Assembly: GCA_038323835.1 (NCBI GenBank)
Contig: JBBQHI010000003.1
Span: 1 to 64,000 of the forward strand
DNA from: JACVRW01 sp038323835
Lineage (GTDB): Bacteria > Actinomycetota > Thermoleophilia > Solirubrobacterales > Thermoleophilaceae
DNA: 64,000 nt
Reading direction: 5' to 3'
The notes under the pieces are model-generated. The model was not told the origin of the DNA and made no database searches. It worked only from the letters and a program-made list of their open reading frames with translations. Position 1 is the stretch's first letter, and each line of letters starts with the position of its first letter. Shown in pieces: positions 15,705-23,803 of the stretch. The translations under genes were made by a program, and so were the position numbers.

Positions 15705-17455
15705 GGCGCTTCTGGCACACGTTCCGCGGCGAGGAGAACCGCGCGCGCAAGCTGCGCCATCTGGTGACCCTGCTGCGCCCCTACCGGGGCATCGTGATCC
15801 TCACCCTGCTTGCGCTGCTGGTGGCCACCGCGGCGTCGCTCGTGCCGCCGTACCTCGCGGGCCGGGCCGTTGACGACGGCATCGTGCAGAAGGACGTGAA
15901 CACCCTCACGGTCATCCTGATCGCCTTCGTGGCCGCCGCGCTCGTGAACTGGGGGGCCACCTACGCCCAGACCTACCTGATCAACTGGGTCGGCCAGCGC
16001 GCGCTCCAGGACCTTCGCGTCCAGGTGTTCGCGCACCTGCAGCGTCTCTCCATCGGGTTCTACTCGCGCAACCGCGCCGGGGTGCTCATCTCGCGCCTGA
16101 CCAACGACGTGCAGGCTCTGGACCAGCTCGTGACCGAGGGAATGCAGACGCTGTTCTCGTCTTCGCTGACGCTGATCGGCATCGCGGTGATCCTCATTGT
16201 GCTCGACCCGGCGCTGGCGCTGGTGACCTTCCTCACCTTCCCCTTCCTGCTCGTGGGCAGCGTGATATTCCGCGTGGTCTCAGCGGGGGCCTACCGGCTC
16301 ACCCGTGAGCGGATCGCCATGGTCACCGCCTACCTCCAGGAGACGCTCTCCGGGGTGCGCGTGGTGCGGGCCTTCGGGCAGGAGCGGCGTCACAAGACCC
16401 GCTTCGCCGAGCTGAACGACGAGCACCGCGAGGCGAACATGCGGACCGTGTACCTGAACGCCGCCTACTTCCCGGCGGTCGAGCTGCTGTCGGCCGTGGC
16501 CACCGCGGCGATCCTGCTCTACGGCGGCAACCAGGTGGTGGACGGCGCGGTGTCGATCGGCGTGCTCGTCACCTTCGTCTTCTACCTGCAGAGCTTCTTC
16601 GACCCGATCCAGTCGCTGTCGCAGCTCTACACCACCTACCAGGCGGGCATGGCGGCCCTCGACAAGATCTTCGAGCTGCTGGACGAGGAGCCCGAGATCC
16701 GCGACCGGCCCGGCGCCCTCGAGCTGCCCCAGCTGCGCGGCGAGATCGAGTTCGACGACGTGACGTTCTCCTACGGCGACGGCGAGCCGGCGCTCTGCGA
16801 CGTGTCGCTGCACATACCTCCGGGGCAGACCGTGGCCCTGGTGGGCGCCACCGGCGCGGGCAAGTCCACGAGCTTCTACGACCCCGACCACGGGCGCGTG
16901 CTCGTGGACGATCACGACCTGCGCGGTGTCACCGAGCACTCGCTGCGCTCCCAGCTCGGCATCGTCCCGCAGGAGAGCTTCCTGTTCTCGGGCACGATTC
17001 GCGACAACATCGGCTTCGGCCGGCCCGACGCGACCGAGGAGCAGGTGCTGGACGCGGCCCGCGCCGTCGGCGCCGACCGCTTCATCGAGCGCCTGCCGGA
17101 CGGCTACGACACCGAGGTCGGCGAGCGGGGTGGCCACCTGTCCGCCGGCCAGCGCCAGCTCGTGGCCTTCGCCCGCGCGGCGGCCGCCGATCCGCGCATC
17201 CTGATCCTGGACGAGGCCACGTCGAACGTGGACGTGCGCACCGAGTCGCAGATCGAGCACGGACTGCGCCGGCTGCTGGCCGGGCGCACGGCGCTCGTCA
17301 TCGCCCACCGCCTCTCCACAATCAGGAGCGCGGGACGCATCGTGGTGCTGGACGGAGGCCGGATCTCCGAGCAGGGGACGCACGACGAGCTGCTGGCCGC
17401 GAACGGCGCGTACGCGCGCCTCTACCGCGACTGGGCCGAGCAGTCCGTGGCCTAG
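15701..17455 (+). CDS. ABC exporter half-transporter, subunit 2, with a short deletion after Walker A
   Basis: 584 residues from GTG 15701: six membrane helices, then an ATPase domain with Walker A GATGAGKST (about 382-390), signature LSAGQ, Walker B ILILDEATS with the catalytic Glu, and IAHRLST. The partner has LSGGQ and an Asp at the Glu position, so together they form a typical heterodimer with one active site. The sequence jumps from GKST straight to SFYDPDHG, while the normal protein (and subunit 1: GKTTLVLLVPRLYD) has about six more residues forming the helix behind Walker A. That in-frame loss of about 18 bases near 16869 hits the active ATP site, so the exporter may be impaired unless the gap is an assembly error. 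Confidence 0.88.
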   Translation: MRRFWHTFRGEENRARKLRHLVTLLRPYRGIVILTLLALLVATAASLVPPYLAGRAVDDGIVQKDVNTLTVILIAFVAAALVNWGATYAQTYLINWVGQRALQDLRVQVFAHLQRLSIGFYSRNRAGVLISRLTNDVQALDQLVTEGMQTLFSSSLTLIGIAVILIVLDPALALVTFLTFPFLLVGSVIFRVVSAGAYRLTRERIAMVTAYLQETLSGVRVVRAFGQERRHKTRFAELNDEHREANMRTVYLNAAYFPAVELLSAVATAAILLYGGNQVVDGAVSIGVLVTFVFYLQSFFDPIQSLSQLYTTYQAGMAALDKIFELLDEEPEIRDRPGALELPQLRGEIEFDDVTFSYGDGEPALCDVSLHIPPGQTVALVGATGAGKSTSFYDPDHGRVLVDDHDLRGVTEHSLRSQLGIVPQESFLFSGTIRDNIGFGRPDATEEQVLDAARAVGADRFIERLPDGYDTEVGERGGHLSAGQRQLVAFARAAAADPRILILDEATSNVDVRTESQIEHGLRRLLAGRTALVIAHRLSTIRSAGRIVVLDGGRISEQGTHDELLAANGAYARLYRDWAEQSVA

Positions 17456-17516
17456 CCGACCCCCTCCCGCGCTGGCGCACGCGCCCGTTCCGGGTTAGCT
17501 TGGACGGGCGGGCAAT

Positions 17517-17536
17517 CTTGAACAGGGAGGTTCAAG
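17517..17536 (+). promoter_or_regulatory. Inverted repeat enclosing the Shine-Dalgarno sequence
   Basis: CTTGAAC and GTTCAAG are perfect 7-bp inverted repeats separated by AGGGAG, the ribosome-binding site of the gene whose GTG starts at the last base of the repeat. In RNA this would form a hairpin with the ribosome site in the loop. In DNA it is a dyad operator-like site. Confidence 0.5.
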
Positions 17537-19338
17537 TGAACAGGTCGGTGCGCGCCGGGTGGAGCCCGGCGCTCCCGCTCAGGGCGTCTATCGCGGTACT
17601 TGCGTCTTCGCTGGCGCTGGCACTGCTCGTCCTGGCCGCGCCCGCGGGCGCCGCGGTGACCGGCCTCACCCTGGACGTGGCCCCCTCCTCCCTGCAGGCG
17701 GGCGGCGCTCCCAACGTGAAGATCGCCGCCGGGTTCCAGTACGACGGATCGAGCGACGACCTGAAGGACCTCTTCGTGCGGCTCCCCGCCGGACTGGTGG
17801 GCAATCCGTCGGTGGCCTCCTACTGCTCGGCCGGGCAGCTCGAGGACGACGCCTGCCCGGCGGGCTCGAAGGTCGGCACCGTGGAGGTGCAGGCGGACAT
17901 CACCTTCGGCGTCGCGATCCCCAACACCGCCCCGGGCGACGTGTACAACCTCTTCCCGGAGGCGGGCGAGCCCGCGCGGCTCGGAGTGGTGGTCAGGCCG
18001 GCCAACCCGCTTATCACGGTCCCGCTCTCCACGATCGTGCTCGAGGCCGGGCTCCAGCTGAAGCCCGGCCCGGGCGGCTACGCGCTCGAGTCCACCCTCG
18101 CCGATCAGCCGCGTACCGTGAGCGGACTTCCGATGCAGATCCAATCGATCGCGCTGACCCTGTCCGGAATCGTCAACGGCAAGCGATTCATGCGCATGCC
18201 CACCTCCTGTGCCCCGGCCGCCGCGTCCGCCGCCGCCAGCTCCTACTTCGCTCCCGGCAGCGTGGCCACGGCCAACGACTCGCTCAACCCCACCGGCTGC
18301 GCCTCGCTGCCGTTCGCGCCCTCCCTCGCCGGGACGGTGACACTCAGCGGCGGGCTCGCCGTTCCGCCTGCGGTCCAGACCACGCTGCGCTTCCGCGACG
18401 GCGACGCCGCCCTCGACATCGCGCGGGTCACGCTCCCTCCGGCGCTTGGCGCCAACGCGGCCACTCTGTCCCGCGCATGCCCGGCGGCGTCGTTCGCGAC
18501 CGGCACCTGCCCCGCCTCCTCGCGTGTGGGCACGGCCACGGCCACCTCCCCGCTCACGCCGATCCCCCTCACCGGCCCGGTGCGCCTCGTGGAGAACCCC
18601 GGCGGCCTGCCTCTGATCGGCGTGGACCTGGGGGGCGTGGTGGACCTGCGTCTTCAGGGCACGGTGGACATCACCGCCGACGGTCTCGCCACCACCTTCA
18701 CGGGCGCACCCGACCTGCCGCTCAGCTCCTTTACGCTTGCCCTCGATGGCGGGCCCGGCGGCTTGCTTCTCGCGAGCGCCGGCCTGTGCACATCGCAGGC
18801 GGTGGCCGGGGCGGCTCTCACCGCCGAGACCGGCCGCACCGCCACCGCGTCGGCCGCCCTGGCGGTGTCCGGATGCCCGGCCTCCGGTGGCTCCGGGTCC
18901 GGCCCCGCGGGAGGCTCGGGAGGCTCCACCGGGACCGGAAGCGAGCCGGCGGGCACGAGCAAGGTGAAGGGGCGGCTTCGCGCGGGAGTGACCCTGCGGG
19001 TACGGCGGGGACGGGCTCGGCTCGTGGCCGACGTTCGCGCCGGTGCCGGCCGCCCGGGCCTGCGGCGGCTGACGGTCACGCTGCCGCGCGGCGCGCGCTT
19101 CGCCCGTTCCACCAGCCTGCATCCCGCAGCCGCGCTGCGACTACACGCCCGCGGGCGCTCGCTGCGCGCGCTGATCTCCTCGCCCAAGGCGCGTGTGAGG
19201 GTGAGCGCGGGCGGAATCCGCGTCTCCAAGGCCCTGGCGCGGAAGCTGCGCGGACGACGCGTGAAGCTCGCGATCCGGATCACCGTGGCGGGTGGACGGA
19301 CGACCGTGCTGCACGTCAGGCCCACCTTGGTGAACTGA
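17536..19338 (+). CDS. Large secreted surface protein of unknown function
   Basis: About 600 residues from GTG 17536, preceded by AGGGAGG. The first 40 residues are an export signal ending APAGAA. Two similar Cys pairs occur, SYCSAGQLEDDACPAGSKVGT and ACPAASFATGTCPASSRVGT, suggesting a duplicated disulfide-bonded surface module of mainly beta strands. A Ser/Gly-rich linker (GSGSGPAGGSGGSTGTG) leads to a basic, Arg/Lys-rich C-terminal domain of about 130 residues that could bind wall polymers. I recognise no enzyme motif. Proteins of this style are common in soil actinobacteria. The gene follows the ABC exporter with 80 bases between and has its own regulatory hairpin. Confidence 0.78.
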   Translation: MNRSVRAGWSPALPLRASIAVLASSLALALLVLAAPAGAAVTGLTLDVAPSSLQAGGAPNVKIAAGFQYDGSSDDLKDLFVRLPAGLVGNPSVASYCSAGQLEDDACPAGSKVGTVEVQADITFGVAIPNTAPGDVYNLFPEAGEPARLGVVVRPANPLITVPLSTIVLEAGLQLKPGPGGYALESTLADQPRTVSGLPMQIQSIALTLSGIVNGKRFMRMPTSCAPAAASAAASSYFAPGSVATANDSLNPTGCASLPFAPSLAGTVTLSGGLAVPPAVQTTLRFRDGDAALDIARVTLPPALGANAATLSRACPAASFATGTCPASSRVGTATATSPLTPIPLTGPVRLVENPGGLPLIGVDLGGVVDLRLQGTVDITADGLATTFTGAPDLPLSSFTLALDGGPGGLLLASAGLCTSQAVAGAALTAETGRTATASAALAVSGCPASGGSGSGPAGGSGGSTGTGSEPAGTSKVKGRLRAGVTLRVRRGRARLVADVRAGAGRPGLRRLTVTLPRGARFARSTSLHPAAALRLHARGRSLRALISSPKARVRVSAGGIRVSKALARKLRGRRVKLAIRITVAGGRTTVLHVRPTLVN

Positions 19339-19344
19339 TACGCC

Positions 19345-19430
19345 GGGCGAGGAGCGGAGCCCGATCGGCGGCGAGGAGCGCAGCCCGATCGGTGATCGGG
19401 CGAGCACCGCAGCCATGTGTTGATGGCTGG
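19345..19430 (+). repeat. Dispersed palindromic intergenic repeat, copy A (one and a half units)
   Basis: A half unit (19345-19368) and a full unit (19370-19417) share GAGGAGCGNAGCCCGATCGG. The full unit holds a perfect 8-bp hairpin, GCCCGATC-GGT-GATCGGGC (19383-19401), followed by GAGCACCGCAGCCATG. A further hairpin CAGCCAT-gtgttg-ATGGCTG lies at 19410-19429. Related copies are at 28550, 45858 and, inverted, 56629. Copy B carries compensatory changes in the stem, which argues that the hairpin is preserved. All lie at gene ends, so they may also terminate transcription. Confidence 0.72.
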
Positions 19431-19449
19431 GTATCCTCATCGCTGCCCT

Positions 19450-19520
19450 TGCGGGGTCGTCTAATGGCAAGACGCCAGCCTCTGGAGCTGGTTATCGGGG
19501 TTCGAGTCCCTGCCCCGCAG
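19450..19520 (+). tRNA. tRNA-Gln (CUG)
   Basis: Cloverleaf with acceptor TGCGGGG/CCCCGCA, anticodon stem CCAGC/GCTGG with loop CTCTGGA (anticodon CTG), T arm CGGGG TTCGAGT CCCTG and discriminator G. The U1-A72 pair and G73 are typical of tRNA-Gln. CCA is not encoded. TATCCT at 19432-19437 is a plausible -10 element. Confidence 0.93.
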
Positions 19521-19541
19521 CTCGCCCGGCTAGGCATGGTC

Positions 19542-20351
19542 CTATGCGGCCCGCGCCGCCGGCACCAGCCTGAGGCGCTCGGGCAGGAACGGCACCACCC
19601 CGCGCTTCACGTACTCCGCACCGGCCCGGACGAGGGCCTTGCGCACGAACGCGGGCGGTAGGGCCGAGAAGCCGTACTCCGCGCGGATGCGGTCCGGCAG
19701 CAGGGCGATGGTGATGAAGTTGACCGTCTCCACCAACGGCTGCGCGAGCATCGGCACCGGCGGCTCGAGGACGATCGAGCGGGCGCGCTCGCGCGCCCAC
19801 GGCGTCACGTGGAGCCTGTCGCCCTCGAGCATCCCGCGGCGGTAGTCGTCCAGGTCGGCGAGCGTGCGCGGCATGTCGCTCTGGCGCAGCCCGAACAGCC
19901 GTCCCACCACGCGGTAGTCGTCCCAGTAGGCCGCCTCCTGCTCGCGCGTCAGCCCGCCGACGTAGTTGCGGTAGACCACGAGACCGGAGTCCACCAGCGT
20001 GAACAGGACCCAGAGCAGCAGCTCGGCGTCGTCGGCGCGATAGGCGGTGCCCTTCGGAAACGGACCCGCCGGCCGGCTCAGGCGCCCGCTGACCTTCCGG
20101 TGCATCCCGCGCACCCGGCGGGTGACGCGGTCGGCGTCCGCCCGGCTCCCGAATCCGATCGTGCCCATCACCTGGGCGGTGCGGGCGAGCCGGTCGTAGG
20201 GCTCGTCGAGCGCGGTGGTGTGGGCGAGCAGCCCCGACACCGCCAGCGGGTGGGCGGCCTGCATCAGCAGTGCCCTCGGCCCCGAGAGGGCGATGGCACG
20301 CTCCCGGTGCACGATGCGGAGCATCGACCGATCGGTGAAGTAGCCGTCCAT
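19542..20351 (-). CDS. Oxygenase MpaB / DUF2236 family protein
   Basis: 269 residues from ATG 20351; a start 51 bases upstream is possible but less like the family. Recognised by the ER-MpaB-Lcp family pattern: MLRIVHRERAIALSGPRALLMQAAHPL near the N-terminus, TAQVMGTIGFGS, WVLFTLVDSGLVVY and a YWDDYRVVGRLFG segment. Family members include fungal MpaB and the rubber-cleaving Lcp, some of which bind heme and oxygen through conserved His/Arg residues, which are present in the first segment. The physiological substrate is unknown. The gene is convergent with tRNA-Gln. Confidence 0.85.
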   Translation of the reverse strand: MDGYFTDRSMLRIVHRERAIALSGPRALLMQAAHPLAVSGLLAHTTALDEPYDRLARTAQVMGTIGFGSRADADRVTRRVRGMHRKVSGRLSRPAGPFPKGTAYRADDAELLLWVLFTLVDSGLVVYRNYVGGLTREQEAAYWDDYRVVGRLFGLRQSDMPRTLADLDDYRRGMLEGDRLHVTPWARERARSIVLEPPVPMLAQPLVETVNFITIALLPDRIRAEYGFSALPPAFVRKALVRAGAEYVKRGVVPFLPERLRLVPAARAA

Positions 20352-20459
20352 CCTCTGAGCGTACGGAGCATCGCGGGCGAAGGACGAACCCCGGCCCGCC
20401 AAGACTACGTGCGAGTGACCGGTGAACGACGCCCGCGCGTATCCGGGGTGATGAACGCT

Positions 20460-20984
20460 TCAGGCCGCTGTATCGAGCTTCTCGCGAGTCTTCGCGAGAC
20501 CCAGGCGGAGCCGGCTCTTCGCCGTTCCCAGTGGTGTGCCCGACGCCTCCGCGATCTCCGCCGTGGAGAGGCCCTTGCCGAAGGCCAGCAGCACGGCGTC
20601 GCGCTGGCGAGGCGGCAGATCCTTCACCGCTGCCAGTATGCGCCCGCGCTCGTCGCGCCGGATGGCGCTGGCGCTGGGGCCGTCGTCGTCGCCGGGCCGA
20701 TCCTCCTCGCGCACCCCCAGCCGCTCGACGGCGGCTCGCCCGGCTCCGATGGACCGAACGCGGTCCACGGCGCGGCTCCGGGCCATCATGGCCACGTAGC
20801 CCGCGAGATTCCCTCGCGACGGGTCGAAGAGCCCGGGATTCCTCCACAGCGTGAGGAACACGTCCTGAACGACGTCCTCGGCCGCGGCCGCATCGCCGAG
20901 AACTCTGAGGGCACTGGAGAACGCGCGCGGCCGGTGGGCCTGGTAGGCGCGACTGAAATCGGTGGGGGCGGCCAGAGCGGTCAT
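20460..20984 (-). CDS. ECF-type RNA polymerase sigma factor
   Basis: 174 residues from ATG 20984. Region 2 is near 10-80 (AFSSALRVLGDAAAAEDVVQDVFLTLWRNP) and region 4 near 115-165 (LPPRQRDAVLLAFGKGLSTAEIAEASGTPLGTAKSRLRLGL). This is the two-domain extracytoplasmic-function type, closest in pattern to the SigK/SigL-like groups. No anti-sigma gene follows. Instead it is divergent from a MerR-DICT regulator with 71 bases between, so that regulator is a good candidate for its control. Confidence 0.9.
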   Translation of the reverse strand: MTALAAPTDFSRAYQAHRPRAFSSALRVLGDAAAAEDVVQDVFLTLWRNPGLFDPSRGNLAGYVAMMARSRAVDRVRSIGAGRAAVERLGVREEDRPGDDDGPSASAIRRDERGRILAAVKDLPPRQRDAVLLAFGKGLSTAEIAEASGTPLGTAKSRLRLGLAKTREKLDTAA

Positions 20985-21055
20985 GCTTCTCCCGTACGTC
21001 GTTGGAACCAAAGCTAAACACACTGTAGCGATTTTTCGAACGGACTGTTTAACTC
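20985..21055. promoter_or_regulatory. Shared divergent promoter region with imperfect dyad
   Basis: This 71-base gap is AT-rich compared with its surroundings and carries AGCTAAACA and TGTTTAACT, an inverted repeat with one mismatch whose arms are about 23 bases apart. It is the only control region available for both the ECF sigma gene and the MerR-type gene, whose products could bind here. Confidence 0.45.
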
Positions 21056-21874
21056 TTGACCCTGCTCACCATCGGACAGCTCTCGGAGGCCACCGGCGTC
21101 CAGCCGGGCACGCTCCGCATGTGGGAGACCCGGCACGGCTTCCCCCGGGCCGACCGCCTCCCCAGCGGTCATCGCCGCTACCCCCGGGAGGAGATCGAGC
21201 GCGTGCGCGAGGTGGCACGCGCTCGCGATTCCGGCCTGTCGCTGGCGGCCGCGATCGAGCGCGTGAGCGAGGCGGAGCCCATCCCCGAAGCGTCGATCTT
21301 CGGCGGCCTGCGCCGCCGCCGGCCCGAGCTCCAGCCCTACCCCATCCCCAAGCGCCTGCTGGTGGCCGTGTCGCACGCGATCGAGGACGAGTGCTCGGCC
21401 TCGGGCGAGCGTGCCGTGCTGGTGGGGTCCTTCCAGCGCGAGCGTTTCTACCGGCAGGCCGAGCGGCGCTGGCGGGAGTTCGCCCGCACCTCCGAGCTCG
21501 CGCTGGCGCTGGCCGACTTCAAGCAGCTTGGCGGGCCTCCGGACGGGCCCCTGGAGGTGCCGATGGAGCGGGACCACCCGCTGGCCGACGAGTGGGCCAT
21601 CGTCTGCGACGCGCCCGGGTTCGCGGCCTGCCTCGCGGGACGCGAGCGCCAGACCACGGGCGAGCGGGTGTTCGAGATGCTGTGGTCCGTGGAGCCCGAC
21701 GTGGTGCGTGACGCGGTGCTGCTGGGCCTCGACCTCGCCCGCCCGCATGTGGCCGGCCTGGACGAGCGCATTCCCGAGCGCCTGTCGCGGCCGCCGGCCG
21801 CGAGCGCGGACAGCGTGGCCCGGGCCACCTCGGTCACCAACCGAATGCTGGCGTACGTGGCCGCCTCCGCCTGA
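21056..21874 (+). CDS. MerR-family regulator with DICT sensory domain
   Basis: 272 residues from TTG 21056. The N-terminal 75 residues are a MerR winged helix: TIGQLSEATGVQPGTLRMWETRHGFPRADRLPSGHRRY. A linker leads to a DICT domain (about 95-215), marked by SHAIEDECSASGERAVLVGSFQRERFYRQAERRW and DEWAIVC. DICT domains occur in light- or metabolite-responsive regulators, often tied to carotenoid genes. No B12-binding domain is present, which separates it from CarH/LitR. A later in-frame start would cut the winged helix, so the TTG is likely. Confidence 0.87.
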   Translation: MTLLTIGQLSEATGVQPGTLRMWETRHGFPRADRLPSGHRRYPREEIERVREVARARDSGLSLAAAIERVSEAEPIPEASIFGGLRRRRPELQPYPIPKRLLVAVSHAIEDECSASGERAVLVGSFQRERFYRQAERRWREFARTSELALALADFKQLGGPPDGPLEVPMERDHPLADEWAIVCDAPGFAACLAGRERQTTGERVFEMLWSVEPDVVRDAVLLGLDLARPHVAGLDERIPERLSRPPAASADSVARATSVTNRMLAYVAASA

Positions 21875-21895
21875 CCCGCCTTCGCGGGCAGGTCA
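21872..21895. terminator. Bidirectional hairpin between convergent genes
   Basis: CCCGC-CTTC-GCGGG (21875-21888) lies between the stops of the MerR gene and the FAD-reductase gene. Flanking TGACC and GGTCA can lengthen the stem with a bulge. It overlaps both stop codons and would serve both directions. Confidence 0.55.
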
Positions 21896-23125
21896 GAGCG
21901 CGGACAGGTCCGTGCCCTCGTCGGCGAGGGCGTCGCGCGGCGGCGCGGACCGGTGAGTCAGGAAGCGGCGGGCGTGCTCCAGGTCGTCCGAGCGCCCGCC
22001 GACGGCCAGCCCGGCCGTGACCCGGTCGCCGTCGAGATAGAAGACGGTGAAGTCGCCCCCGTCGATCGACCCTCGGACCACGGGGTCCCCGGCTCCGGGG
22101 CCGACGTACTCGAGCGACGCCCAATCGGCCAGGTCGGAGAAGAAGTACGGCACCACGGTGTGCTCCACCCCGCGCCCGAGCATGTTCAGAGCCACCGTCT
22201 TCCCCTGGTTCGCGGCCACGTCCCAGTGCTCCACCCGCAGCCGGCGGCCGTGCACCGGGCTCTCGTACTCGCAGTTGTCGCCGGCGGCGAAGACCCCCGG
22301 CACGGAGGTCTCGAGACCGGACGAGCAACGCAGGCCGCCGGTCTCGCCCAGGTCGAGCCCGGCCGAGCGGGCCAGCATCACGTCGGGCATCACCCCGGCG
22401 CCGATCACGGCACAGTCGCATTCGAGCTCGAGTCCGGCGGCGGTCACGACCCTGCCCACCCGGTCGCCCTCGCCCTCGAAGCGGGCCAGCTCATCACCGC
22501 CGTGGATCTCCACCCCGTGCTCCTCGAGGACACTCCGGAAGAAGCGGCCCACCTCGCGCCCGAAGTGCCGCTCGAGCGGCTCCTCCTCCTGCATCACGAG
22601 CGAGCACTTCACGCCGGCCGATGCGGTCAGCGAGGCCGCCACCTCGCAGGCGATGTAGCTGCCCCCGATCAGAACCACCCGCTCGGCCTGCGCGGCGTCC
22701 TCCCTCAGCGAGTCCGAGTTGGCCAGCGCCCGGATGTAGTGGATCCCGTCGAGCTCCGAGCCGCCGGCCCGCAGCCGGCGCACGTTCGCCCCGGTGGCGA
22801 TCAGCGCGGTGTCGAAGCCCACCGCCTCCTTCGTGGACAGCGTGGCCACGCGCTCCGCGGTGTCCAGCTTCATCACGCTGGTGCGCGTGAGCAGCTCTAT
22901 CCGCTGCTCTCCCCACCACTCGTCGGGGCGGTAGAGCACGTCCTCGCGGCTCTCCTCTCCCCGCAGGTACTCCTTGGTCAGCGGCGGCCGGTTGTAGGGC
23001 GGATCGAATTCCCGGCCCACCAGCAGGATGGAACCCTCGGCCCCCTCCTCCCGCAACCAGCGCGCGCAACTCGCGGCGGCCAGGCCGCCGCCCACGATCA
23101 GGTGGTCGACGTGACGGTCGGCCAC
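21893..23125 (-). CDS. FAD-dependent NAD(P)H oxidoreductase (ferredoxin-reductase-like)
   Basis: 410 residues, GTG start. Two Rossmann motifs are visible: VDHLIVGGGLAAASCARWL for FAD and ERVVLIGGSYIACEVAASL for NAD(P)H. The signature NRPPLTKEYLRGE and the FAD-end motif VPGVFAAGDNCEYESPVHG follow. This is the rhodocoxin/ferredoxin-reductase (BphA4, AIF-like) group, which transfers electrons from NAD(P)H to a small iron-sulfur or other acceptor. No ferredoxin gene is close. It starts three bases after the RCK gene stop and ends a minus-strand block with two RCK proteins and two APC permeases. Confidence 0.9.
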   Translation of the reverse strand: MADRHVDHLIVGGGLAAASCARWLREEGAEGSILLVGREFDPPYNRPPLTKEYLRGEESREDVLYRPDEWWGEQRIELLTRTSVMKLDTAERVATLSTKEAVGFDTALIATGANVRRLRAGGSELDGIHYIRALANSDSLREDAAQAERVVLIGGSYIACEVAASLTASAGVKCSLVMQEEEPLERHFGREVGRFFRSVLEEHGVEIHGGDELARFEGEGDRVGRVVTAAGLELECDCAVIGAGVMPDVMLARSAGLDLGETGGLRCSSGLETSVPGVFAAGDNCEYESPVHGRRLRVEHWDVAANQGKTVALNMLGRGVEHTVVPYFFSDLADWASLEYVGPGAGDPVVRGSIDGGDFTVFYLDGDRVTAGLAVGGRSDDLEHARRFLTHRSAPPRDALADEGTDLSAL

Positions 23126-23128
23126 CGC

Positions 23129-23803
23129 TTAGGCCGTGGGCGCGACGGTGCCGGTGAAGCGCTCGGTGACGCGATCCTCGATGCCCACGTCGAGCACCAC
23201 CAGGACCTCATCGCCCGGCTGCACCACCGACTCGCCGGTGGGCACGAAGCCGCCGTCGTCACGCAGGATCGAGATCACGAGCGAGCCCTCGGGAAGGCCG
23301 AGGTCCTTCACTTGCTTGCCCGCCGCCTCGGAGTCCGGAGCCACCTCCAGCTCGATGATCTCGAGGCGCTCCTCGGGAAGGTCCAGGAGGTGCACCAGCC
23401 CGTGGTTCGGCACCTCGTGCTCGATCAGCCGCAGGATCAGGTCGGTGGCGGAGATGGCCGGCTTCACGCCCAGCAGCTCGAAGTGATGGAGGTTGCGAGG
23501 GTTGTTGCAGCGGGCCACCACGCGTTCCACGCCGTACTTCTCGCGCGCCACCTGGGAGATGAGGATGTTGTCCTCGTCGTCTCCGGTCACGGCGATCACG
23601 AGGTCGGCGCGCTCGATGCCCGCGCGCTCCAGCACCCAGAGCTCGGAGCCGTCGCCGTACTGGACGCTGTGCTCGAGCTCCTCCTCCACCACGGCGTACC
23701 GGGTGGGGTCCGACTCGAGGACCGTGACCTCGTGGCCCTTCGCGATCAGCTCACGCGTGAGGTTCCAGCCGACCTTCCCCGCACCCACGATCAGGACGTA
23801 CAT
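23129..23803 (-). CDS. TrkA-type RCK protein with RCK_N and RCK_C domains
   Basis: 224 residues from ATG 23803, which shares one base with the upstream RCK stop. The N-terminal Rossmann motif MYVLIVGAGKVGWNLTREL and VTVLESDPTR bind NAD(H) or ATP. TGDDEDNILISQVAREKYGVERVVARCNNP is typical of TrkA. The C-terminal RCK_C domain (about 145-215) contains GKQVKDLGLPEGSLVISILR. Such proteins gate potassium channels or transporters from the cytoplasm. The next gene upstream is a half-length RCK protein, and together they could form the hetero-ring. Confidence 0.9.
   Translation of the reverse strand: MYVLIVGAGKVGWNLTRELIAKGHEVTVLESDPTRYAVVEEELEHSVQYGDGSELWVLERAGIERADLVIAVTGDDEDNILISQVAREKYGVERVVARCNNPRNLHHFELLGVKPAISATDLILRLIEHEVPNHGLVHLLDLPEERLEIIELEVAPDSEAAGKQVKDLGLPEGSLVISILRDDGGFVPTGESVVQPGDEVLVVLDVGIEDRVTERFTGTVAPTA

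Noticed and set aside
14099..17455. A 1118-codon plus-strand frame suggesting a fused exporter
   Set aside because: The first half is an out-of-frame reading of subunit 1; the true subunit 2 starts at GTG 15701.
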